A stretch of 37,333 bases of DNA from Candidatus Thorarchaeota archaeon (lineage in GTDB: Archaea > Asgardarchaeota > Thorarchaeia > Thorarchaeales > Thorarchaeaceae): contig DAOVDG010000005.1 in assembly GCA_030669595.1 (NCBI GenBank), forward strand, positions 1 through 37,333, written 5' to 3'. Within the stretch, counting starts at the first letter, position 1. Every line of letters starts with the position of its first letter. Below, piece by piece: positions 1 through 8,000 of the stretch. The notes under the pieces are model-generated. The model did no database searches and was not told the DNA's origin. It saw only the letters and a list, made by a program, of their open reading frames with translations. A program made the position numbers and the translations under genes.

Positions 1-87
1 AGGATTGTACGAGTTTCGGGCAACGGCATGCGTGGTTAACCTCGAACAAGTAGATGCGTATTCACTGCATAAGTCATAGTCGGTAGC

Positions 88-97
88 TTTTTTTCTA
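88..97 (+). terminator. T-run, possible archaeal terminator
   Basis: A run of seven T residues followed by CTATT lies in the 120 bases ahead of the first gene. T-rich tracts act as terminators in archaea, so this may end a plus-strand gene lying left of the window. An open frame in bases 1-39 that stops at TAA could be the tail of that gene, but it is too short to identify. Confidence 0.25.
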
Positions 98-126
98 TTA
101 CTGTATTCGAGCGGACTGTGAGAAGG

Positions 127-1503
127 ATGACAGGAAATCTCTTCGGAACAACAGGTGTGAGAAAGGTCTACGGTACCGAGTTCAAGCTGGATATGGCAAT
201 TGGACTAGGTAAAGCTCTCGGAACATACTTGGGCAGCGGAACGGTCCTTCTCGCTCATGACGCACGAATCACAAGCCCCATGGTGGAGGATGCTCTTGCG
301 GCAGGAATAATGTCAACAGGAGTGAATGTTGTCAGAGCAGGTCTCATCCCCACTCCAACTCTGGCATTCATGACAAAGTACCACGGCTATGACACCGGCG
401 TCATGGTAACAGCGTCTCACAATCCGCCCGAGTATACGGGCTTGAAATTCTGGTCGAGGTCAAGCATGGGCTATACGCAGGCAGAGGAGGCACGCCTTGA
501 GGAGATCTACAACTCCAAGGAATTCCAGATTGCCGAATGGAACGAGCTGGGAACCGACGGGAAATTGGAAACCGCTGTCGACCGTCATATCAATGAGATT
601 CTCGCTGTCTGTGATGTAGACCTCATCAGATCAAGGGAATTCAAGATTATCATTGACCCGGGAAACGGCGCAGGTTGTGTCCTTACACCATATCTGATGA
701 GAGAGCTTGGCCGCAAGATGGTGACAATCAACGGGCAGACAGATGGCCATTTCCCAGGAAGAAGATCTGAGCCCGATGAGGAGTCGCTCGGAAACCTCGT
801 GAGCATGATCAAGAAGACCAGCGCGGACTTTGGCATTGCCCACGATGGGGATGCTGATCGCGTTGTCTTTGTGACCGAGTCCGGGGAGGTTGTAAGGGGT
901 GATAGGGTTATTGCGCTCATTGCACGCTACATTCTCAAGAGCTCCAAGAACAAGATTATCGTTACCACAGTGGACAGTTCCAGAGTCTTGGATGAGACCG
1001 TCAAAGCGGCTGGTGGAGAAACGGTTAGGACGCCAGTAGGGGATATTCAAGTGGCTATCAAGATGCGGGAAACCAATGCCGTCTTTGGTGGTGAAGCCTG
1101 TGGTGTATTCATTCATCCGGAGTTTCACGAAGCTCCCGATCCATTTCTTACATCATGTAGAGTACTCGAACTGATGGCAAAAACAAAACGCAGCTTCGGG
1201 GACTTGATGTCAGAGATTCCAGTCTATCCGCTCCTCAAGGCCAAAGTGGAATGTCCGAACAACAAGAAAGAAGCCGCCATGAAAGAGATCGCCAAGGCGC
1301 TGCCTGAGGCCATGAAGAAGACTGTAGACATTCTCACTGTTGACGGTCTTGGTGTTTTCCTCGAAGAGGGCTGGGTGCTTGTCAGGCCTTCAGGGACAGA
1401 GCCAGTCATTAGGGTGACCTGCGAGGCTCCGACCCAAGAGATTGCTGACTCAATCATGTTGGATGCAAAAGGCACTGTTGAAAACATTGTTGAGTCTTTA
1501 TGA
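127..1503 (+). CDS. glmM: Phosphohexomutase (phosphoglucosamine/phosphomannomutase family)
   Basis: An alpha-D-phosphohexomutase of about 458 residues, the usual family length, acting in the cytoplasm to interconvert hexose 6- and 1-phosphates. All four family signatures are visible in order: the phosphoserine loop TASHNPP near residue 97, the metal-binding loop DGDADR near 240, the sugar-binding loop (here GEACG instead of the common GExSG) near 325, and the phosphate-binding RPSGTEP near 420. The ATG at 127 fits the family start (MTGNLFGTTGVR); a GTG nine bases earlier is an alternative. GlcN, Man and Glc specificity cannot be separated by eye. Its position next to the bacillithiol genes suggests phosphoglucosamine mutase activity feeding UDP-GlcNAc, the BshA substrate. 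The symbol is a best guess resting on that context. Confidence 0.85.
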   Translation: MTGNLFGTTGVRKVYGTEFKLDMAIGLGKALGTYLGSGTVLLAHDARITSPMVEDALAAGIMSTGVNVVRAGLIPTPTLAFMTKYHGYDTGVMVTASHNPPEYTGLKFWSRSSMGYTQAEEARLEEIYNSKEFQIAEWNELGTDGKLETAVDRHINEILAVCDVDLIRSREFKIIIDPGNGAGCVLTPYLMRELGRKMVTINGQTDGHFPGRRSEPDEESLGNLVSMIKKTSADFGIAHDGDADRVVFVTESGEVVRGDRVIALIARYILKSSKNKIIVTTVDSSRVLDETVKAAGGETVRTPVGDIQVAIKMRETNAVFGGEACGVFIHPEFHEAPDPFLTSCRVLELMAKTKRSFGDLMSEIPVYPLLKAKVECPNNKKEAAMKEIAKALPEAMKKTVDILTVDGLGVFLEEGWVLVRPSGTEPVIRVTCEAPTQEIADSIMLDAKGTVENIVESL

Positions 1504-1531
1504 TGCAGTGACGCGTTACTATGCAGGCAAT

Positions 1532-1539
1532 CTTTATAG
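1532..1539 (+). promoter_or_regulatory. TATA-like box ahead of the VASP-like gene
   Basis: CTTTATAG sits about 41-48 bases ahead of the ATG at 1580. A start of transcription some 25 bases downstream would leave a short leader carrying AAGGGG at 1566-1571, eight bases before the ATG, a good ribosome binding site. The gene therefore probably has its own promoter and does not rely on the upstream mutase. Confidence 0.5.
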
Positions 1540-1579
1540 CGAAAGTGCCAAACTCACACAAGAAAAAGGGGCTTAAGCT

Positions 1580-1972
1580 ATGTCTGGTGACGATGAAGAC
1601 TTCATTGTTGATGAATTTGAATGGGCTCTCAAAGATCCCACCGAAGAGAAGCTTCGAGCCCTCGGGGACGTTGTAAGCACGATTACAAAGAAACTGGTAG
1701 ATGCGATAGGAGACCTAGATAAGCGCCTGTACGATCTTGAAACAAAGCTTAACGGAATCGATTCGAAGGTCAACCAAATCGCTAGCCGCGGAGTTGCACC
1801 CCCGTCAGCAGCCTCAGCTGCCGCTTCTGCTGCCCCTGATATGGCTAGTGCCCCGATAGCCAAGGCGCCCTCAGCACGACCCCCACCAACTGGAGCTGGA
1901 GGCGGGCTCATGGGCGAGTTGAAGACCCTTCTTGCAGCTCGAAGAAGAAAAGCTGACGCTAGCAGCGAGTAG
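1580..1972 (+). CDS. Small coiled-coil protein with VASP-like actin-binding motif
   Basis: 130 residues in three parts. Residues 1-30 are acidic. Residues 31-69 form a heptad-patterned coiled coil (LDKRLYDLETKLNGIDSKV) of the kind in BRK1/HSPC300 and CCDC53, the small subunits of the WAVE and WASH complexes. Residues 72-104 are an Ala/Pro-rich linker. The C-terminal segment, residues 107-124 (GGGLMGELKTLLAARRRK), closely follows the F-actin-binding block of eukaryotic Ena/VASP proteins, which I recall as GGGGLMEEMNAMLARRRK. The match is from memory and by eye. If real, this is a cytoskeletal protein that oligomerises through the coiled coil and contacts actin through the basic tail, with the Pro-rich linker available to profilin. 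The alternative is an unrelated coiled-coil protein with a chance basic amphipathic tail. The gene model is secure because of a good ribosome binding site and start. Confidence 0.85.
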   Translation: MSGDDEDFIVDEFEWALKDPTEEKLRALGDVVSTITKKLVDAIGDLDKRLYDLETKLNGIDSKVNQIASRGVAPPSAASAAASAAPDMASAPIAKAPSARPPPTGAGGGLMGELKTLLAARRRKADASSE

Positions 1973-1990
1973 AAGAATGACTGCCAAAGA

Positions 1991-2659
1991 CTAGATTAAA
2001 CTTCGGACGCTGTTGGCAGGATAAAATGGGCCTGCATGTCCTAGAGGTGATAGACCAAAGGCTTCGGCTCGGTCACAGGCAGCTTGCACTCCACGAAGGC
2101 GGGTGCGTGCATCGTATAGATTGTGGTAAAAGCCACTCGCTTTGGACATCTGGGATTTGTGCTGCCTAAGAGCTTGCACAGAAGTATCGTAGCAGTCAGA
2201 AATATCGACCATAACGCTTGGACGCGAAAGAAGGGAGTTGATCTCCATATTGTATATGCGCTCAACCGTGTGGGCATCATCAAAGATTGTGACGTGGGAA
2301 GCCCATTCCACTGCTTCCACTACGATTTGCGCACAGAGAATGTGATTGCGGTTGTAGTCCTCAACAGAATGAGTGATTATGATCTTGGGACGGGTCCTGA
2401 GGATTGTCTGCGCAATTTCATGCGAGAGTGACCAGTCGACATCAAAATCACCGCGCATACTGGTGTGCACCTCTGCCACACCAAGCGTTTTGCAGGCTTT
2501 GTTCAGTTCAACATTGCGCTCATTATTCCCAGTGAGACATAGAACACTCACAGGAACCCCGAGCTCCACATGCCTTCTGATTGTACCGCCCGCTCCAAGA
2601 CACTCATCATCAGGATGAGCAACAACAACGAGCATGGAGGCCTCATCCGCATCACTCAT
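1991..2659 (-). CDS. bshB: PIG-L family deacetylase, bacillithiol pathway (BshB)
   Basis: A zinc-dependent LmbE/PIG-L N-deacetylase. The AHPDDE metal motif lies about 14 residues from the chosen start, and THSVEDYNRNH supplies the catalytic Asp/His region in mid-protein. The family also includes mycothiol and GPI-anchor deacetylases; the call as BshB, which removes acetyl from GlcNAc-malate to give GlcN-malate, rests on the divergent bshA-bshC next door. The frame is open to a TTG at 2689. The ATG at 2659 has a close GAGG, and a third ATG at 2635 lies just before the AHPDDE region, so the exact start is uncertain. The intergenic region up to bshA is about 110 bases and presumably carries both promoters. 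No transmembrane segment is seen; the protein should be cytoplasmic. Confidence 0.85.
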   Translation of the reverse strand: MSDADEASMLVVVAHPDDECLGAGGTIRRHVELGVPVSVLCLTGNNERNVELNKACKTLGVAEVHTSMRGDFDVDWSLSHEIAQTILRTRPKIIITHSVEDYNRNHILCAQIVVEAVEWASHVTIFDDAHTVERIYNMEINSLLSRPSVMVDISDCYDTSVQALRQHKSQMSKASGFYHNLYDARTRLRGVQAACDRAEAFGLSPLGHAGPFYPANSVRSLI

Positions 2660-2772
2660 ATCCTCGTGTTCAAGTTGGTGTCTAATCAAGCTTTGGCCCG
2701 CTGGTCAGTCGAGGACCGCTCAAACCACAAAGCCCACGGGCATAAGACGACTTTGCTGAAAAGGTGACACGC

Positions 2773-3936
2773 ATGCGCATTGGTGTGAATCTATACCCCT
2801 CGATGGGAGGATCCGGATATCTGGCAACCCGTCTTGGACAACATTTGACACATCGAGGCCATGTGATACACTTCATCACCTACGAGCGCCCGTTCTCGTT
2901 GATGTGGGAGCAAACGCGAGGGGTCCACGTGGACCTTGTCGATCGCTTTGACTACCCGTTGTTCAAGGATGTAGGACCACCATATACAATGGCATTGACA
3001 TCAAAGATAGTTAAAGTAGCCAAGGATTCCAATCTAGACCTTATTCACTCGCACTACGCAATACCACACGCGATGTCAGCTTACATGGCCCGGGAGATAT
3101 GTGGCATCCCCTACGTGGTCACTCTACATGGTTCAGATGTGCACTCACTCGGTCAGGACCCTGCCTACAGGCCAGTGGTCGAACATGTCGTTCAAAACGC
3201 CGATGCCGTGACAACAGTATCCAAGTTCCTCAAGAAGAAGATAGTCGAGGAGTTGGGGGTTACACGGGAAGTACATGTTATACCGAACTTTATCGATGTA
3301 AAGAGATTCGCACCCAAGAGCGACTTTAAACTGGTAGTTGAGAGTGGATGTGTCTCTGTAAGGAGCACAGAAGAGGCCCAAGAGATTAGTCCCGGAGAGA
3401 TAGTCCTGCTTCATGCTTCAAACTTCCGCAAGGTGAAACGGGTCGTTGAGCTGGTTGACATCATGCGGATAGTTATCGACCATCATCCGAACACCCGTCT
3501 TCTGATTGCCGGCGACGGTCCAACAAGAATAGAGGTTGAGAGACGAATAGATGCACTTGACCTCTGCAATAATGTTCATCTTCTGGGGATAAAAAGCAAC
3601 ATGCTGGAGATTATGTGCTCTGCGGATGTATTCCTGCTCAACTCGATGCTCGAAGGCATGCCACTCGTTCTCCTAGAGTCTATGTCGTGCGGTCTACCAG
3701 TGGTCACTACTCCTGCAGGAGGTATTCCAGAGCTTGTTCGACCCGGCAAGGATGGGATTGTCACCAAGGGATTCGAGCCTGAGGAGTTTGCGGATGCAGT
3801 CATCGAGCTCTTGGACAAAGAGAAAATGAGGACGCAGATGTCTGCTGCTGGCAGAAAACGAGTGGAAGAACACTTCGCAGCCAAAGCGATCGTTCCCAAG
3901 TACGAAAAAATCTTTGAGGAAGCCATTAACAAGTAG
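2773..3936 (+). CDS. bshA: N-acetyl-alpha-D-glucosaminyl L-malate synthase (BshA)
   Basis: A GT-B, GT4-family glycosyltransferase of 387 residues that transfers GlcNAc from UDP-GlcNAc to L-malate, the first step of bacillithiol synthesis. The whole N-terminal half follows bacterial BshA: IGVNLYPSMGGSG at residues 3-15, the HVIHFITYERPF stretch, the LDLIHSHYAIPHAMSAYMA block, and TLHGSDVHSLGQDP near 118. The C-terminal domain has the retaining-GT motif EGMPLVLLESMSCGLPVV near 294. These blocks are more specific than general GT4 similarity. The ATG at 2773 is preferred over the in-frame GTG at 2764 because AAAAGGTGA sits five bases before it and the product then begins MRIGV as the family does. 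It is followed after 17 bases by bshC, so the two are almost certainly co-transcribed. Confidence 0.93.
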   Translation: MRIGVNLYPSMGGSGYLATRLGQHLTHRGHVIHFITYERPFSLMWEQTRGVHVDLVDRFDYPLFKDVGPPYTMALTSKIVKVAKDSNLDLIHSHYAIPHAMSAYMAREICGIPYVVTLHGSDVHSLGQDPAYRPVVEHVVQNADAVTTVSKFLKKKIVEELGVTREVHVIPNFIDVKRFAPKSDFKLVVESGCVSVRSTEEAQEISPGEIVLLHASNFRKVKRVVELVDIMRIVIDHHPNTRLLIAGDGPTRIEVERRIDALDLCNNVHLLGIKSNMLEIMCSADVFLLNSMLEGMPLVLLESMSCGLPVVTTPAGGIPELVRPGKDGIVTKGFEPEEFADAVIELLDKEKMRTQMSAAGRKRVEEHFAAKAIVPKYEKIFEEAINK

Positions 3937-3953
3937 GAAGGTAGGAGAGCAGC

Positions 3954-5669
3954 TTGAAACCCAGTGTGACGAGTGTTTATCAGGAGTTCATCTGGAGTGG
4001 CACACAGCCAGATCTTGCAGCTGATCTTTATGGTACTCCAATCATCACGATGGGAGAGATCGTGTCAGAGTTTCCGAAGATACTTGCTGAATACAAGGAT
4101 AGACTCTGGCATACCGATGAGCGAATGAAACTGCTCCGAAAGACATTGATTGAGGCCAATCGCGGGCTTGCATGTTTAACCCCCAGTGTGGAGGAGAACA
4201 TCAAACGACTCGGCAATGGAGTTGTCGAGGCGGCTCACCAGAGTGTAGTGATGGGAGGTCCTGCCTACATTCTCAACAAGGCAATCACTGCAGAACGAAT
4301 CAGCAGTTTTGGCGTTCAGCGAGGACTCGATGTCGTTCCGGTCTTCTTTGTTGCAGATTATGATATCGTTCAATCGGAACTGACCAATATCAGAACTCCA
4401 AACATGGGACCCGAAGGCAACCTCCTGAGCCTTCCTGTGCCAAGAGGCTATGAGCACTCGCCTGTCAGCGTTCTCCCTCTGCCTGAGGCCGAATGGTACA
4501 GCGCGATTGAGGAGAGCCTTCAACATAGCTATAGACCCCTTCTCAAGCCCCTCGACAAACCTGTGCGGACACTCTTTGAAGAAAGGCTCGAACAGGCGCT
4601 GGCAATTACGCGCTGGGGATTTGTCAACTCCAAAACCCTTGGCGATTGGGCTCGGAAAATCATTGGTCGACTTCTGAATATCGAGGGGAACTTGGGTATC
4701 CCGATTATCCCGGCATCAGATGAGGTATTCCGAGACCTAATGGTTGAGGGAATGGAATTCCTCTTGGCCAAGAAGCAAAGAGATGTCTTCCTTAAGATCC
4801 ACGAGAGAGCCACAGACCTCATTGTGAAGAGCGGATTCAGACCGGGCGCGGGATCTAGAAAGCCCAATTACGTGCCATTCTACTATGAATGTCCGGAGAA
4901 AGAATGCAATAGGAGTAGGATCGAGCTATTCTACAAGGAGAAGGGCACGGAGGCTGTGTTGACAGGTAGATGCCCATCCTGCGGTCAGAATGGCGAAATC
5001 GAAACATTGGCCAAGGATCCGTTTCTTGGTGAAGTGGGACGTTACCTATCACCTAGAGTTGATTCCAGACAATTAATTGTCGACACGGTCTTGCCCATCG
5101 TTGCCCATGTGGGAGGTGGTGGTGAAACCGCATATTATGCACAGGTCATTCCCATTGCGAAAGCACTGCCTGCGCCCTTCCCCGCATTTCTGAAGTATCC
5201 GCGAGTCTACTTCAATACTCCTTGGAACGAGAGCCTTGCGGGCGTATTGAAGGAGAAAGGGCTACCAACCCTTCACAAGCCAGATATGTTCCGACTGATG
5301 GGGAAAGCTAATCGCTTCAGAAAGAAAGCTAAGCATGATGAGATGAACGAGAGTATTCAATCTCTCTCGAGTATGATACTGGAGAGTCACCAGAAATTGA
5401 ATGCATCACTCGAAGACCTGAGGAAGCAACGCAAGACCACCACCGGAGATGAACTGAAACAGCTCTTGACTGACATTCGAGATATCGAGCGATATCTGAG
5501 CTGGGTGTTTGGCCAATATGCTGAGAACAAGCTTGGCCAGGAGGTATCCTGGTCTTGGGTTGAATGGATGCTCAACTCAGGTGTTCATGATTTATTCGGA
5601 CCCTATCGCCGCGCATATGTACCGAACATGAAGAACGGCGCAACGCTCTTCATTAATTTCTCCTTGTAG
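3954..5669 (+). CDS. bshC: Putative cysteine ligase of bacillithiol synthesis (BshC) with a zinc-ribbon insert
   Basis: 571 residues, slightly longer than Bacillus BshC (about 540). BshC adds cysteine to GlcN-malate to complete bacillithiol. The N-terminal Rossmann part has the family blocks AAHQSVVMGGPAYILNKAI and VPVFFVADYD, matching AGQQAGLLTGPLYTIHKII and VPVFWVAGEDHD in B. subtilis as I remember them. A mid-protein block (LPIVAHVGGGGETAYYAQ) matches the bacterial FPTLAFVGGPGEIAYWAEL. Residues about 460-520 are coiled-coil-like, as in BshC. Unusual is CPEKEC (C313, C318) paired with CPSC (C340, C343), a zinc-ribbon-like insert in place of a short hairpin. The TTG start has TAGGAG six bases upstream. 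It ends convergently eight bases from the aminotransferase gene. Confidence 0.9.
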   Translation: MKPSVTSVYQEFIWSGTQPDLAADLYGTPIITMGEIVSEFPKILAEYKDRLWHTDERMKLLRKTLIEANRGLACLTPSVEENIKRLGNGVVEAAHQSVVMGGPAYILNKAITAERISSFGVQRGLDVVPVFFVADYDIVQSELTNIRTPNMGPEGNLLSLPVPRGYEHSPVSVLPLPEAEWYSAIEESLQHSYRPLLKPLDKPVRTLFEERLEQALAITRWGFVNSKTLGDWARKIIGRLLNIEGNLGIPIIPASDEVFRDLMVEGMEFLLAKKQRDVFLKIHERATDLIVKSGFRPGAGSRKPNYVPFYYECPEKECNRSRIELFYKEKGTEAVLTGRCPSCGQNGEIETLAKDPFLGEVGRYLSPRVDSRQLIVDTVLPIVAHVGGGGETAYYAQVIPIAKALPAPFPAFLKYPRVYFNTPWNESLAGVLKEKGLPTLHKPDMFRLMGKANRFRKKAKHDEMNESIQSLSSMILESHQKLNASLEDLRKQRKTTTGDELKQLLTDIRDIERYLSWVFGQYAENKLGQEVSWSWVEWMLNSGVHDLFGPYRRAYVPNMKNGATLFINFSL

Positions 5670-5677
5670 GCGGGGAT

Positions 5678-6949
5678 CTAAAGCTCTTTTGACAGAAGAT
5701 GGCCCAGTTTTGAAATGCCCTCTGAAATAACTTCGGGCGTCACATAAGAGAAACCTAGACGCATTGTGTTGAGCTCTGGCATACTAGGAATAAGGTCATT
5801 GCCACTATCATTAATTGCGTAGCCAGTGATTGGATAGAATGGTTTCCCAGGAACGTAGAGCAGGTCGTTGGGGATTGCTGTCTTTTCCAAGAATGCGCCG
5901 CTATCAAAACTCTTGCTCTCACTCTGCCACCATATGAAGAACCCGCCCGTTGGATCAGTTCGCTCTCCTGCAGGAAATGATTCGTCGATAGCTGCGGCCA
6001 TCGCCTCGTAGCGCTTCTTGTACCTAGGAATGCCCACGCGCATGGCTTCATCGATGTGCTTTGCGTAGTACTCATTCAATACACGCTGAATCATGGTAGA
6101 TGTGCAGAGGTCTAGGTAGCCCTTGTCCTTCAACACCTCTTCTCTAACGTTTGGTGGCAGGACAGAATACCCAACTCTTAGCACTGCGGCCTCCTTGCTT
6201 GTAGTGCCTAGATACGCAACACGCGAGTTGTCCTTGTCGAGAACCTTTATGGGCTTGGGCGTCTTCTTGAACTGAATCTCAGCGTAGGCTGAATCCTCAA
6301 GCAACAGAATGTTGTGAGTCTCGCAGATATCAAAGAGTTCCTGACGCCTCTTCTGAGGCAGAGTAGTTCCCTTTGGGTTATCCGAGTCGGGGACCACATA
6401 GAGAATGTCAGGAGTCTTACCGAACTTGATTCCAGATAGCTGAACCGCTTTCGTTACGTACTCGGGAATAATTCCATCAAGGTCAGTGGGTACTGTAATG
6501 ACCCGCGCACCAAGTTTTACCGCGGGAACCAGAAAACCCAGATATGCTGGCGAAGGGGTGATTATGACATCACCAGGATTGACCATGGTATCAAGAATGG
6601 CATAGAGAGCTTGCTGTGACCCGCTTGTTATGGATACGCACTCCCACTCTGATTCACAGTCTATGGGGATTTTCCTAACATCGTGGAGCCGTTTCGCCAA
6701 GGTCTTCAAGAACCAAGGTTGTCCACCAGTTGGCCCATAGTTGAAATCGTCCAAAGCCATCTCAGGGTCCTTGCTATATCGCTCACTCAGGTCACCTAGT
6801 ATCTTTGCGAAAATATCAGTTGGAATGATTCCTGGTTTCCCACCAGCAAAGTAGTATTTGACCGTGTACTTCAACAGTGCTCTAATCTGGGACTCCGCAA
6901 TGAAGGAAGTCCATGTTGCGAATTGATACCCGTTCTTGCTATCGGCCAT
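5678..6949 (-). CDS. Class I/II PLP-dependent aminotransferase
   Basis: A fold-type I aminotransferase of about 423 residues in the subgroup that includes 2-aminoadipate and valine-pyruvate aminotransferases. Visible family features are SGSQQALYAILDTMVNPGD in the cofactor phosphate-binding region, VVPDSDNPKGTTL (Asn contact to PLP), LLLEDSAYAEIQF, and TTSKEAAVLRVGY containing the Schiff-base lysine. The amino donor and keto acid cannot be named from sequence alone. The frame opens at an ATG at 6964, but the ATG at 6949 has GGAG nine bases upstream and is preferred. The 213-base upstream region carries repeated TGTACA boxes that may regulate it. It is convergent with bshC and is not obviously part of that pathway. 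Confidence 0.9.
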   Translation of the reverse strand: MADSKNGYQFATWTSFIAESQIRALLKYTVKYYFAGGKPGIIPTDIFAKILGDLSERYSKDPEMALDDFNYGPTGGQPWFLKTLAKRLHDVRKIPIDCESEWECVSITSGSQQALYAILDTMVNPGDVIITPSPAYLGFLVPAVKLGARVITVPTDLDGIIPEYVTKAVQLSGIKFGKTPDILYVVPDSDNPKGTTLPQKRRQELFDICETHNILLLEDSAYAEIQFKKTPKPIKVLDKDNSRVAYLGTTSKEAAVLRVGYSVLPPNVREEVLKDKGYLDLCTSTMIQRVLNEYYAKHIDEAMRVGIPRYKKRYEAMAAAIDESFPAGERTDPTGGFFIWWQSESKSFDSGAFLEKTAIPNDLLYVPGKPFYPITGYAINDSGNDLIPSMPELNTMRLGFSYVTPEVISEGISKLGHLLSKEL

Positions 6950-6979
6950 CGGAATAGACTCCATGTCTGTTGATGGTCA

Positions 6980-7122
6980 TGTACATCCAGTCCCTGTTGT
7001 TGCGCAGCGTGTACAGAGTTGTACATCACCACTGCAAACAGAGGATACTCGGCCTTTATCTATTTCGAGATTGCTGCAATCTCTGGTGAGCGCTTGGAGG
7101 CCACAGTGTACAACAGTGTACC
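6980..7122. promoter_or_regulatory. Cluster of TGTACA boxes, putative operator
   Basis: The palindrome TGTACA occurs at 6980-6985, 7010-7015, 7020-7025 and 7108-7113, and TGTACC at 7117-7122. Two pairs are spaced about one helical turn apart (10 and 9 bases). The left three lie between the aminotransferase start (6949) and a TATA-like GATAAA read on the minus strand near 7055; the right pair is upstream of that box. This is the layout of a repressor operator with an upstream accessory site. The region is non-coding between the aminotransferase and pyrF. The regulator is unknown. Confidence 0.5.
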
Positions 7123-7177
7123 TTACTGTGAGGCTCTCGAAGAGGTGGTTCGATGTCTGCGGTGATAGAGTGCTGCT

Positions 7178-7963
7178 CTATTGAGTTTCTGCAGCGATGC
7201 TCGCGGCGACTTCTGCCGGATCGTCAGATTCCACAATCGACCTCGCGGCAATGACGTAGGATGCCCCGGCCTCGATTGCTTGTCGTGCGCCGCCACCCTG
7301 CGTGCCTATGCCTGGACTTATGATTGGGATAGTAGAGCCAAGCACACTCCTAACCTCAGCTATCTTTTCGGGATATGTTGCGCCTACAATAACACCATCG
7401 GTTCGCCAGTCCTTGGCGCGCTGTGCAAAAGTCATGTACAGCGGCTCGCGTGCCTTCTTGTTCCTCTCAGAGGTCACGTACAGTCCGTAGCCCTCATCAG
7501 CAGCTGGATGGGACATGTAGCAGAGCGTGATGACACCTCTATCTTGGCTCTCGGCCATCTCAAAGACTGAGTCGAGCCCGCCCTCCCAGCCGACAAGCGG
7601 ATTCACTATCACAGCATCGAACCCGGCCTCAAAGTAGTAACGAGAAATCCACGAGTTCGTGTTGCCAATATCGTTTATCTTGCAGTCCATTATGGCAGTC
7701 AGGCCTATGTCATGAATGGCGTCAATAATCTTCGGAACTCCGTCGAACACGCCAAGAGGAAGGACCAATTGGCGATTGAACTTGAAAGCAATTGCATGCT
7801 CAGCAGTCAGTGATACGATTCGTAACGCCTCCTTCTCAAGGCGATCTATTTCGGCCCTGCGTTTGATTGCCATATCTGCAGTCAAGTCAAGTCCAACTAT
7901 CAACCGACTCTTCCGAACATAGGACGCTGCAGAGAGCTTCCTTTTGAATGATTGACTAGTCAA
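7178..7963 (-). CDS. pyrF: Orotidine 5'-phosphate decarboxylase
   Basis: The last step of de novo UMP synthesis, converting OMP to UMP and CO2 in the cytoplasm. The TIM-barrel signature is clear: VGLDLTADM near residue 23 (first substrate Asp), AFKFN near 59 (Lys), the catalytic Asp-Lys-Asp array in MDCKINDIGNTN (D93, K95, D98), and ISPGIGTQGG plus AARSIVES for phosphate binding. At 261 residues it is within range for OMPDC. It stands alone, with a minus-strand TATA-like box (GTTATAAG, about 8001-8008) roughly 40 bases ahead of the ATG. No other pyrimidine gene is present nearby. Confidence 0.93.
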   Translation of the reverse strand: MTSQSFKRKLSAASYVRKSRLIVGLDLTADMAIKRRAEIDRLEKEALRIVSLTAEHAIAFKFNRQLVLPLGVFDGVPKIIDAIHDIGLTAIMDCKINDIGNTNSWISRYYFEAGFDAVIVNPLVGWEGGLDSVFEMAESQDRGVITLCYMSHPAADEGYGLYVTSERNKKAREPLYMTFAQRAKDWRTDGVIVGATYPEKIAEVRSVLGSTIPIISPGIGTQGGGARQAIEAGASYVIAARSIVESDDPAEVAASIAAETQ

Positions 7964-8000
7964 CTCTAAAGCACCACGACCAAACTATCTGCCGTGCATA

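Noticed and set aside
585-1128. Long minus-strand open frames inside the mutase gene
   Set aside because: They lie opposite a gene with all four family motifs, have no motifs of their own and are composition shadows.
3954-5669. Reading the BshC-like protein as an aminoacyl-tRNA synthetase because of its Rossmann part and zinc ribbon
   Set aside because: No HIGH or KMSKS signature; the conserved blocks and the neighbouring bshA and bshB fit BshC.
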